From contig JAGAEH010000050.1 of the NCBI GenBank assembly GCA_017613225.1, positions 1 through 18,697 of the forward strand: a DNA stretch of 18,697 bases. The letters are read 5' to 3'. Position numbers and translations under genes: made by a program. The notes beneath the pieces were generated by a model that was not told the DNA's origin, did not search any database, and worked only from the letters and a program-made list of their open reading frames with translations. This DNA comes from Lachnospiraceae bacterium. GTDB taxonomy: Bacteria; Bacillota; Clostridia; Lachnospirales; Lachnospiraceae. Positions 13,665 to 18,697 of the stretch are shown in pieces; the stretch's first letter is position 1; every line of letters starts with the position of its first letter.

Positions 13665-13712
13665 TTCCAACACAGGGGTTTTTCACTATTTTACCCCGCG
13701 GCTGGGGCGGAT

Positions 13713-13741
13713 TTGACAATCGGGCCCGATTATGTTAGTAT
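13713..13741 (+). promoter_or_regulatory. Promoter of the NiCo riboswitch / CDF exporter transcript
   Basis: A perfect -35 TTGACA (13713-13718), a 17-base spacer ending in TGT, and a -10 TAGTAT (13736-13741), which makes an extended -10 element. Transcription would begin near 13748, just before a hairpin (about 13759-13787) that precedes the aptamer. Confidence 0.75.
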
Positions 13742-13790
13742 TTTCGAAACTCTCTGCACTGCGCGGACACACCGGTGTCTTCCGCAGTAC

Positions 13791-13873
13791 AAACTGAGCA
13801 GGCAATACGAAGGTATGTGGCCGGGCTTTGCAAAAGCAGCAGATCGGGCAAAGGCACATCTGCGGGACAGTTA
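13791..13873 (+). promoter_or_regulatory. NiCo (czcD-motif) riboswitch aptamer
   Basis: The sequence carries the family's landmarks in order: AACTGAGCAGGCAAT at the 5' side, GGCCGGGC in the middle, a small GCTTT/AAAGC hairpin, a GCAGAT/ATCTGC stem and GGGACAGTT at the 3' side. AACTG (13792-13796) pairs with CAGTT (13868-13872) to close the aptamer. Members of this class sense Ni(II)/Co(II) (and reportedly Fe(II)) and sit before cation exporter genes, as here. The following terminator reuses the 3' aptamer strands, the layout of a switch that turns expression on when metal binds. Confidence 0.9.
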
Positions 13874-13898
13874 CTTGTTCCGGGATGTGTTGTTTTTT
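13855..13898 (+). terminator. Riboswitch-controlled terminator (expression platform)
   Basis: CACATC (13855-13860) pairs with GATGTG (13884-13889), and CGGGACA pairs with TGTTCCG inside it with one G-U. TTGTTTTTT (13890-13898) follows. The 5' arm is the 3' strand of an aptamer stem and the CAGTT of the closing stem lies in the loop region, so metal-bound aptamer and terminator exclude each other. Confidence 0.8.
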
Positions 13899-13944
13899 AT
13901 CCCGGACAGGCTGCGGGGAAGACCTGGTTTTCGGAAGATACGTC

Positions 13945-14817
13945 ATGGATGAAAATGTGATCATCAAAAAACTGTCCCGGGTCGGGATCCTGGGGAACAT
14001 TCTGCTGGCGGCGTTCAAGCTGTTCGCCGGCATCTTCGGCCGGTCCGGCGCCATGGTGTCGGACGCGGTCCATTCGCTGTCGGACGTCTTTGCCACGCTG
14101 ATCGCCTGGATCGGCGTGCGGCTGTCCCGGCAGAAAGAGGATGAAAAGCACCCCTACGGTCACGAACGCTTTGAGAGCGTGGCCTCCCTGGTGCTGGGGC
14201 TGATCCTGGCAGGAACGGGCCTGGGCATCGGCTATACCGGAATCCACAAGCTGATCTACGAACGGGGGACCATTGAGATCCCCACCATGCTGCCGCTGAT
14301 CGCCGCCGTCGTTTCCATCGTGGTCAAGGAAGGTATGTTCTGGTACACCATGCACTACGCCAAACTGATGGATTCCGCGGCCTTTAAGGCGGACGCCTGG
14401 CACCACCGCTCCGACGCTTTTTCCTCCATCGGCTCCTTCATCGGCATCCTCATGGCCAAGATGGGCCTGCCCATCATGGATCCCATCGCCAGCCTGATCA
14501 TCTGCCTGCTGATCCTGAAAGTGGCCTATGACATTCTTAAAGACGCCCTGAACAAGATGATCGACACCTCCTGCGACGATGCCGTCGAAAAGCAGATCAA
14601 GGACTTCATCGAGGCCCAGCCCGGGGTGGTGCGCATCGACGTGCTGCGCACCAGGCAGTTTTCCAACAAGATCTACATAGATCTGGAGATCGCCGTTCAG
14701 CACGACATCTCCCTGGTGGAGGCCCACGAGATCGCGGAGCAGGTCCACGGGGCGGTGGAGCGGCAGTTCCCCAACGTCAAGCACATCATGATCCACGTAA
14801 ACCCGGCCGACGTGTAA
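13945..14817 (+). CDS. Cation diffusion facilitator (CDF) metal exporter
   Basis: 290 residues, in the cytoplasmic membrane. CDF proteins export divalent metal ions in exchange for protons. About six membrane helices are visible, the first near 11-30 and the last near 180-197, then a cytoplasmic metal-binding domain (205-290). The transport site motifs are H43xxxD47 (SDAVHSLSDV) in helix 2 and H153xxxD157 (WHHRSDAFSS) in helix 5, the His-Asp pairing typical of Zn/Co/Ni-type rather than Mn-type members. The riboswitch upstream suggests Ni(II) or Co(II) as a physiological substrate. The start at 13945 has a modest GGAAG site; an in-frame ATG at 13828 lies inside the aptamer and is rejected. The gene is followed by two hairpin repeats and has no other gene in its transcript. 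Confidence 0.93.
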   Translation: MDENVIIKKLSRVGILGNILLAAFKLFAGIFGRSGAMVSDAVHSLSDVFATLIAWIGVRLSRQKEDEKHPYGHERFESVASLVLGLILAGTGLGIGYTGIHKLIYERGTIEIPTMLPLIAAVVSIVVKEGMFWYTMHYAKLMDSAAFKADAWHHRSDAFSSIGSFIGILMAKMGLPIMDPIASLIICLLILKVAYDILKDALNKMIDTSCDDAVEKQIKDFIEAQPGVVRIDVLRTRQFSNKIYIDLEIAVQHDISLVEAHEIAEQVHGAVERQFPNVKHIMIHVNPADV

Positions 14818-14821
14818 TCCC

Positions 14822-14848
14822 GTGCATAAGGGACGTTTCTCTATGCAC
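14822..14848 (+). repeat. 27-nt hairpin repeat, copy 1
   Basis: Seven-base arms GTGCATA and TATGCAC enclose AGGGACGTTTCTC. The core is nearly the same as in the next copy (GGGGACGGTTCTC), while the arms differ but still pair, which indicates selection for the hairpin. It begins five bases after the CDF stop codon. Confidence 0.8.
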
Positions 14849-14856
14849 GCTTCGAC

Positions 14857-14883
14857 GTGTAAAGGGGACGGTTCTCTTTTCAC
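14857..14883 (+). repeat. 27-nt hairpin repeat, copy 2
   Basis: Arms GTGTAAA and TTTTCAC (one mismatch) enclose GGGGACGGTTCTC. From memory, GGGGACGGTTCTCTTTT-type hairpins are dispersed in many anaerobe genomes; no associated transposase is in this window. The ten bases CGACGTGTAA occur both at the CDF gene end (14807-14816) and at the start of this copy (14853-14862). Confidence 0.8.
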
Positions 14884-14896
14884 ATCCCTCACAGAG

Positions 14897-14945
14897 CAAA
14901 AAACAGTGCGTGTACAGGAGATATTTCCTGATACACGCACTGTTT
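14897..14945 (-). terminator. Intrinsic terminator of the M18 aminopeptidase gene
   Basis: A perfect 14-base stem (14901-14914 with 14932-14945) plus an inner CAGGA/TCCTG helix. Read on the minus strand it ends in a run of six Ts (14903-14898) and begins 18 bases after the aminopeptidase stop. On the plus strand it ends only in TTTATG, so any role for the CDF gene is weaker. Confidence 0.88.
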
Positions 14946-14963
14946 ATGTCTGCCTTATTTCTG

Positions 14964-16244
14964 TCAGGCTTCGTAGAAACCGGTCATGGCCTTGATCAGG
15001 CTCAGATAGTCCGAAACGCCGGCGGTCTCGAAGGCGGAGTGCATGGCCAGCTGGGGCAGGCCGATGTCCACGGTGTTCATGGGAAGGACCGTAGAGAGGA
15101 TGCTCCCCAGCGTGCCGCCCCCGGCCAGGTCGGAACGGTTGAAAAAGACCTGAGTCCCTACGCCGGCCTTCCGGCAGACGGAGCGGAAGAAGGCGCAGGC
15201 CTTCCCATCGGTGGCGTATTTCTGCGTGGCGTTGAATTTGATGACGATCCCCTTGTTGATAAGAGGAGAGTTGTCGGCGTCAAAGTATTCGGGATGGTTG
15301 GGATGGATGGCGTGGGCGTTGTCCGCCGAGACGAAAACGGCGTTGGCTGCCAGGATCTGGAAGTCCTCCTCGTCCTTACCCAGGGCGGTCACCAGCCGCC
15401 GCAGGATGTCGCGGATCATGGTGGAACCGGCGCCCTGCTTGGTCCCGGAGCCCACTTCTTCGTTATCAAAGATGCAGCAGACGCTGATCTGGTTTACGGT
15501 CTCTGCCTCCATCAGGCCCCGCAGCAGGGCGGTGGCGCAGGCCAGGTCGTCCAGCCGGGGAGAGAGCATCATGTCGCCCCGGGCGCCGGCCAGGCAGCCC
15601 CGTTCGCTGCAGAAGAGGAACAGGTCCTTCCCCAGCACCTTCTCCGGATCCACGCCGGCGGCCTCCGCGGCCAGGGTGTTGATGGAGACGTCATCCCGTC
15701 CCAGCGCCAGCAGGGGCAGCGTGTCCACGTTGGCCTTCAGCGCTACGCCGTCGTTGACGGCCCGGTTCTGATGGATGGCCACGTTCGGTATGATCAGCAG
15801 ATTGTCCTGCAGCCGCACCAGCCGCTCCTCGATCCCGTTTTCCGTCTCCACAAAGACCCGCCCCGCTGCGGACAGCGGACGGTCGAACCAAGTGGAGAAG
15901 ATGGCGCCGCCGTACTTTTCCGTGTTGACGCGCACATAGCTGTCGTTCCGCAGTTCCGCGTTCTCCTTGATCTTAAAGCAGGGAGAATCGCTGTGGGCCG
16001 CGGAGACTAAAAAGCTGTCCGCCTCGCCCTCCGGCACCCGGATCGCGATCAGACTGGAATTGTTCCGGCGGACGTAGTAGCTTTTGCCCGGCTGGATCTT
16101 CCAGCGCCGGTTCTCCGCAAGCTCTTCAAATCCGGCCTCGTCCAGCTTTTTGGCCAGATTGCTGACGACGTGATAGATGCTGGGGCTGTCATAGATAAAG
16201 GACAACAGCTCGTTTGCTGCAGTGATCTCCTGTTGATTCGGCAT
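14964..16244 (-). CDS. apeB: M18 family aminopeptidase (aspartyl-aminopeptidase type)
   Basis: 426 residues, the usual length, expected in the cytoplasm as a large tetrahedral oligomer. It removes N-terminal residues, typically Asp or Glu, from peptides. Candidate di-zinc ligands: H84 in AAHSDSP (with D86), D232 in SPRLDDLA, E262-E263 in FDNEEVGSG (general base and ligand), D308 in VSADNAH and H402 in AMHSAFE. The middle domain between about 95 and 225 includes the family's FSTWFDRPLS and NRAVNDG. The start at 16244 has AAAGGAG nine bases upstream. A promoter at 16302-16330 and the terminator at 14897-14945 mark it as monocistronic. With the Xaa-Pro aminopeptidase and the M20 enzyme, it points to peptide-based nutrition. 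Active-site residues appear complete. Confidence 0.93.
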   Translation of the reverse strand: MPNQQEITAANELLSFIYDSPSIYHVVSNLAKKLDEAGFEELAENRRWKIQPGKSYYVRRNNSSLIAIRVPEGEADSFLVSAAHSDSPCFKIKENAELRNDSYVRVNTEKYGGAIFSTWFDRPLSAAGRVFVETENGIEERLVRLQDNLLIIPNVAIHQNRAVNDGVALKANVDTLPLLALGRDDVSINTLAAEAAGVDPEKVLGKDLFLFCSERGCLAGARGDMMLSPRLDDLACATALLRGLMEAETVNQISVCCIFDNEEVGSGTKQGAGSTMIRDILRRLVTALGKDEEDFQILAANAVFVSADNAHAIHPNHPEYFDADNSPLINKGIVIKFNATQKYATDGKACAFFRSVCRKAGVGTQVFFNRSDLAGGGTLGSILSTVLPMNTVDIGLPQLAMHSAFETAGVSDYLSLIKAMTGFYEA

Positions 16245-16269
16245 GGCGGAAAGCTCCTTTAAACGTGAT

Positions 16270-16297
16270 CTGCCTGAAAGCCGGGGCGTTCAGGCAG
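16270..16297 (-). promoter_or_regulatory. 5'-end hairpin of the M18 aminopeptidase transcript
   Basis: A perfect nine-base stem (CTGCCTGAA 16270-16278 with TTCAGGCAG 16289-16297) that would begin within a few bases of the predicted transcription start. There is no T run after it on the minus strand, so it is not a terminator. A 5' hairpin in this position can protect an mRNA from decay. Confidence 0.5.
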
Positions 16298-16301
16298 AAA
16301 A

Positions 16302-16330
16302 AGTATATCATCAGTATCGGGCGGGGGCAA
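16302..16330 (-). promoter_or_regulatory. Promoter of the M18 aminopeptidase gene
   Basis: On the minus strand, TTGCCC (16330-16325) and TATACT (16307-16302) are 17 bases apart; the -10 is one mismatch from consensus. Confidence 0.55.
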
Positions 16331-16400
16331 GGGGATCCCGGTTCGTCAATGATCTGATTGGAGCGGGTTACAGTTAAAGACAAGAGGAAAGCACAGTATG

Positions 16401-16419
16401 ACACAGGAAAAAACTGTGT
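16401..16419. repeat. ACACAG-N7-CTGTGT inverted repeat at the lysR 3' end
   Basis: The reverse complement, ACACAGTTTTTTCCTGTGT, matches the inverted repeat in the lysR promoter region (17465-17483) at 17 of 19 positions. It lies just past the lysR stop codon. It may be a second regulator-binding site or a weak hairpin terminator. Confidence 0.5.
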
Positions 16420-17418
16420 TTATTCAAACCCCAGCATCTGATCCACCTTTTGATTGTGCAGTTCGATCTGCCTGCGGGCCACAGGCACCGAAGAAAGGAT
16501 CACGGAGCTGGTGATGGATACGATATCTCTTAAAAAGATCGAATCCATCCTGTTGCTCACCAGCAGATAGGGCTGGATCGGCTTCAATTCGTTCTTGATA
16601 TAGAGGATATAGTGCGGTTCCGCGTCCTCCTGGAAAGTCCTCTGTCTGGTAAAAAACGTCCTGCTCAGGATACCCACACCGTGTCCTTTGACGCTCAGAT
16701 CGTAAACGATGTCCTGCATGTTGGTCTCAACGACGATATTCGGCGAGATCTTATTGGCCCGGAAGAACAGATCGAGCTCCCTGCGGGCTTTGTTCCTTCG
16801 GGAGAGAAGGACAAAAGGGAAAGCGGCAAGCTGAGTCAGATCCAGGCCTGACCGGAAACGCTGGGCGAAATCGGTGATCCCGCCTTTCCAATACTTCTGG
16901 ATCAGTTTCTCACTGAGCACGCAGTACAGAGTCTCCTCCGTCAGGGGGATCCTTTTGTAGGCGGGATCTTCTTCAACGTTCACGGCGATGGCCATGTCCA
17001 GGTCTCCGTTCTGCATCATGGATACGAGAGTATCGGATTCCCGCTCATAGCCCGAAACGATGACGTTGGGATGCAGGGCGTGAAAGTGTTCCCAGATCTC
17101 GGGCAGGTAGACGGAGGCGCGCAGCCTTGTACAGCCGAGCAGAAGCTTTGCGGTCCCGCTTCCGCTCATCGTCGCCATTTCGGCTTCCATGTATCTCTCT
17201 GAATTGCAGATCGACTGACAGTAGGGCAGAAAACGCTCTCCGGCGACAGTGAGCCGGAACGTCGGTTTCCTGGTAAAAAGCGTAACGCCGAGGTGCTCCT
17301 CCAGGCGCTGCATCTGGGCGCTCAGAGACTGCTGCGTGATATACAGCCGCTCGGCAGCTCTGGAAATGCTCTTTTCCTGTACTACTGTAATGAAGTATTC
17401 ATAGATATCGGTATTCAT
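16420..17418 (-). CDS. LysR-type transcriptional regulator
   Basis: 332 residues from the ATG at 17418, with GGAGG five bases upstream. The longer open frame to 17739 has no ribosome site and overlaps the divergent gene. Residues 1-60 are the winged-helix DNA-binding domain (ITVVQEKSISRAAERLYITQQSLSAQMQRLEEHLG is the typical LysR signature, at about 10-44). Residues 88-300 are the two-lobed effector-binding domain. It is transcribed divergently from the aldolase-like gene, the usual arrangement in which a LysR protein controls its neighbour and itself, and operator-like repeats lie in the gap. The inducer cannot be read from sequence but is probably a substrate or product of the neighbouring pathway. 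The C-terminal 30 residues are basic and extend past the standard effector domain. Confidence 0.9.
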   Translation of the reverse strand: MNTDIYEYFITVVQEKSISRAAERLYITQQSLSAQMQRLEEHLGVTLFTRKPTFRLTVAGERFLPYCQSICNSERYMEAEMATMSGSGTAKLLLGCTRLRASVYLPEIWEHFHALHPNVIVSGYERESDTLVSMMQNGDLDMAIAVNVEEDPAYKRIPLTEETLYCVLSEKLIQKYWKGGITDFAQRFRSGLDLTQLAAFPFVLLSRRNKARRELDLFFRANKISPNIVVETNMQDIVYDLSVKGHGVGILSRTFFTRQRTFQEDAEPHYILYIKNELKPIQPYLLVSNRMDSIFLRDIVSITSSVILSSVPVARRQIELHNQKVDQMLGFE

Positions 17419-17458
17419 TGCCGCCTCCACATTTGTGTCAATTCTGCTTGTCAAATCG

Positions 17459-17486
17459 ATATTAACACAGTTTTTTGCTGTGCGAA
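17459..17486 (-). promoter_or_regulatory. Possible lysR promoter
   Basis: On the minus strand, TTCGCA (17486-17481), a 16-base spacer and TAATAT (17464-17459). The ACACAG/CTGTGC inverted repeat fills the spacer, so a protein bound there would control lysR itself. Confidence 0.4.
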
Positions 17487-17517
17487 AGCGCTTTTTTAAC
17501 TGTTTGTTAACTGTGTT
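17464..17517. promoter_or_regulatory. Operator-like repeats in the lysR/aldolase intergenic region
   Basis: AACACAGTT (17464-17472) and AACTGTGTT (17509-17517) are exact 9-base reverse complements with centres 45 bases apart, about four helical turns. A nested ACACAG-N7-CTGTGC repeat (17465-17483) and a further TTAACTGT half-site copy (17496-17503) lie between. The spread-out, symmetrical layout fits the recognition and activation sites of a tetrameric LysR regulator. Confidence 0.6.
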
Positions 17518-17532
17518 GCCATAAAGTATCCT
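17504..17532 (+). promoter_or_regulatory. Possible promoter of the aldolase-like operon
   Basis: TTGTTA (17504-17509), 17-base spacer, TATCCT (17527-17532), each two mismatches from consensus, as expected for an activator-dependent promoter. The right half of the 9-base inverted repeat abuts the -35. Confidence 0.4.
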
Positions 17533-17599
17533 TGAACCAGGCAAAAAGCATATTCCCCGCTCCGGGGATGGAAAAGAAAACCGACAGGAGGATACATAA

Positions 17600-18589
17600 A
17601 TGCGTTTAATGGACTGCACACTCAGAGATGGCTCCAATGTTTTGGGGAAAGGCTTCCCTGCTGATCTTACGGTGTTGATGCTCCGCGGCCTCACCGACAA
17701 CGGGATCAAAGTGATCGAATACGGCAACGCCGGCGGCATCGGCGCTTACGCGCTGGGCAACCTGGCTCCCTGCAACGACCTCGAGTATCTGGAACTCGCG
17801 CAGCCCTTCGTGAACAAAGCGGAGATCGGCATGTTCCTCAACGCCAAGCGCTACAGGGAAGAGAACGTAGCCCTGGCAAAGCAGTACGGCTTAAAGTTCC
17901 TCCGCATCGGCGCGGAACCCGGCCTGTCCGATATTTCCGTTCCCATTATTAAAGAGGTCAAGAGACAGGGCCTCACCTGCAGATATTCCCTGATGAAGGC
18001 CTACCTGGCTACGCCGGAAGAGGCGGTCAAAGAGGCCCTGGTACTGGAAGCCGCCGGCCTGGACGAACTCACCGTCATGGACTCCGCCGGCTGCATGAAG
18101 CCCGACGACGTAGCCGAGTATTTTGACGCACTGGTCGGCGCGCTGAAGATCCCGGTCCTGTTCCACGGCCACAGCAATCTGGGCCTGGCTCCGGCCAACG
18201 CTCTGAAAGCCATCGAGCACGGCGCCGCCGGCGTGGACTGCGGACTGCTGGGCATGGCCCGCAGCGCAGGCAACATCCCCACTGAATTAATGGTCGCTCT
18301 GCTGCAGGATAAGGGTTACGTCCCGGAGGTCGATTTCTACGGCCTCATGCAGTTCCTCAACGACGAACTCGTTCCCGCCATGGCCGCCCACGGCTACAAG
18401 CCCGGCCTGCTTCCCATGGACCTGATCCTGGGACTCTCCGGAACACACTCCAGCTTCATGAAAACTTTCAAAAAGGTCGCGGACGAAGAGGGCGTCAACC
18501 TGATGAAGCTCATTGTCGAAACTTCCAAGCTCAACAGAAGGAACCCCTCCGAAGAGCAGATGCGCGCCGTCGCGGCGACCCTGAAATAA
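17600..18589 (+). CDS. DRE-TIM (HMGL-like) aldolase family enzyme
   Basis: 329 residues, cytoplasmic TIM barrel. The family signature DCTLRDG is at residues 5-11, with R9-D10 as the catalytic/metal-binding pair, and HGHSNLG with metal ligands H189 and H191. A Ser-Ala-Gly stretch (VMDSAG) precedes it, as in 4-hydroxy-2-oxovalerate aldolases. Enzymes of this group make or break C-C bonds next to pyruvate or acyl-CoA using a divalent metal. In the 4-hydroxy-2-oxovalerate aldolase DmpG, RDG is followed closely by catalytic histidines; here the residues are SNVLGKGF with no histidine, so it is probably not a standard member. The C-terminal DmpG communication domain is shorter but present in outline. 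The start has GGAGG eight bases upstream. It is the first gene of an operon, 15 bases before the next start, and is likely controlled by the divergent LysR protein. The substrate is unknown. Confidence 0.82.
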   Translation: MRLMDCTLRDGSNVLGKGFPADLTVLMLRGLTDNGIKVIEYGNAGGIGAYALGNLAPCNDLEYLELAQPFVNKAEIGMFLNAKRYREENVALAKQYGLKFLRIGAEPGLSDISVPIIKEVKRQGLTCRYSLMKAYLATPEEAVKEALVLEAAGLDELTVMDSAGCMKPDDVAEYFDALVGALKIPVLFHGHSNLGLAPANALKAIEHGAAGVDCGLLGMARSAGNIPTELMVALLQDKGYVPEVDFYGLMQFLNDELVPAMAAHGYKPGLLPMDLILGLSGTHSSFMKTFKKVADEEGVNLMKLIVETSKLNRRNPSEEQMRAVAATLK

Positions 18590-18604
18590 GAAGGAGGATC
18601 CAAG

Positions 18605-18697
18605 ATGATCGTAGCGCTTACCGGTGTATATCCCGAAGGTACATACGAAAGCTTCCGCGAGAAGCTTCCCGCTGACATTGAGCTTCTTAAGATCGAT
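18605..18697 (+). CDS. N-terminus of a second operon protein, possibly a 2-hydroxyacid dehydrogenase (partial)
   Basis: Thirty-one codons are present and the frame is open at the right edge. GGAGG lies eight bases before the ATG. The start reads MIVALTGVYPEGTYESFREK, then ends around LPADIELLKID. A first strand, a glycine turn and a helix followed by a short strand are typical of the N-terminal lobe of D-isomer-specific 2-hydroxyacid dehydrogenases, but the stretch is too short for a firm call. With the aldolase-like gene 15 bases upstream it would form a two-step pathway acting on 2-oxo or 2-hydroxy acids; this is inference. Confidence 0.45.
   Translation, partial: MIVALTGVYPEGTYESFREKLPADIELLKID

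Noticed and set aside
13880..13908. TCCGGGAT/ATCCCGGA hairpin as the CDF leader terminator
   Set aside because: The Ts are in its loop, not after it. The stem ending before TTGTTTTTT explains the leader better, though this hairpin might act as an alternative structure.
13828..13944. Upstream ATG extension of the CDF exporter
   Set aside because: The extension is riboswitch aptamer and terminator sequence; the protein homology begins at 13945.
16270..16297. CTGCCTGAA/TTCAGGCAG hairpin as a terminator
   Set aside because: No T run follows it on either strand; the A run is on the wrong side for the plus strand.
17419..17739. Longer N-terminus for the LysR protein
   Set aside because: It would cross the whole intergenic region and overlap the divergent aldolase-like gene. 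The LysR domain starts at the ATG at 17418 with a good ribosome site.

Overview
The window looks like chromosomal DNA of a moderately GC-rich anaerobic Bacillota, most likely Clostridia. The signs are strong AAGGAGG-type ribosome binding sites, a NiCo riboswitch before a metal exporter, lipoproteins with Thr/Glu/Ala/Pro linkers, and several peptidase and electron-transfer genes typical of amino-acid-fermenting gut anaerobes. This placement is inferred from gene style. I saw no rRNA, tRNA, CRISPR array or insertion sequence.

Layout, left to right. (1) 1-2157, minus: a DmsB-like four-cluster iron-sulfur protein fused to an FAD/NAD(P)H oxidoreductase, overlapping the start of a probable TorD-type chaperone that runs off the left edge. 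The linker of the fusion is encoded by a palindromic repeat element. (2) 2267-3784, plus: a promoter, an unannotated 30-residue ORF and an Xaa-Pro aminopeptidase, ending at a shared bidirectional terminator. (3) 3824-9204, minus: a YbjN-domain protein with a good promoter, then a terminator hairpin abutting the ribosome binding site of an unusual 1128-residue protease (Clp-like N domain and AAA module, receiver-like domain, FtsH-like AAA module, M41 zinc protease, no membrane segment), then an AbgB-type M20 amidohydrolase. (4) 9315-11160, plus: a structured leader with a very strong terminator-like hairpin, a 129-residue unknown protein, and a Card1/Can2-like (DUF1887) CARF nuclease with no CRISPR locus in view. 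(5) 11169-13605: a plus-strand lipoprotein, then a minus-strand small lipoprotein and a minus-strand zinc-ribbon membrane protein. (6) 13713-14963: promoter, NiCo riboswitch with a readable terminator, CDF metal exporter, two tandem 27-nt hairpin repeats, and a terminator. (7) 14964-16330, minus: M18 aminopeptidase. (8) 16420-18697: a LysR regulator diverging from an aldolase-like (DRE-TIM) gene and the start of another gene, with symmetrical operator-like repeats between them.

The parts most worth following are the centre and the left end. Near 9.1 kb two divergent transcription units meet: the YbjN/Clp-FtsH hybrid protease and the unknown protein/Card1-like nuclease. In both, a terminator hairpin sits just before the ribosome binding site of a key gene, which suggests conditional readthrough. 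Whether they form one stress or defence system is inference only. At the left end, a dispersed palindrome appears to have fused two formerly separate redox proteins in frame.
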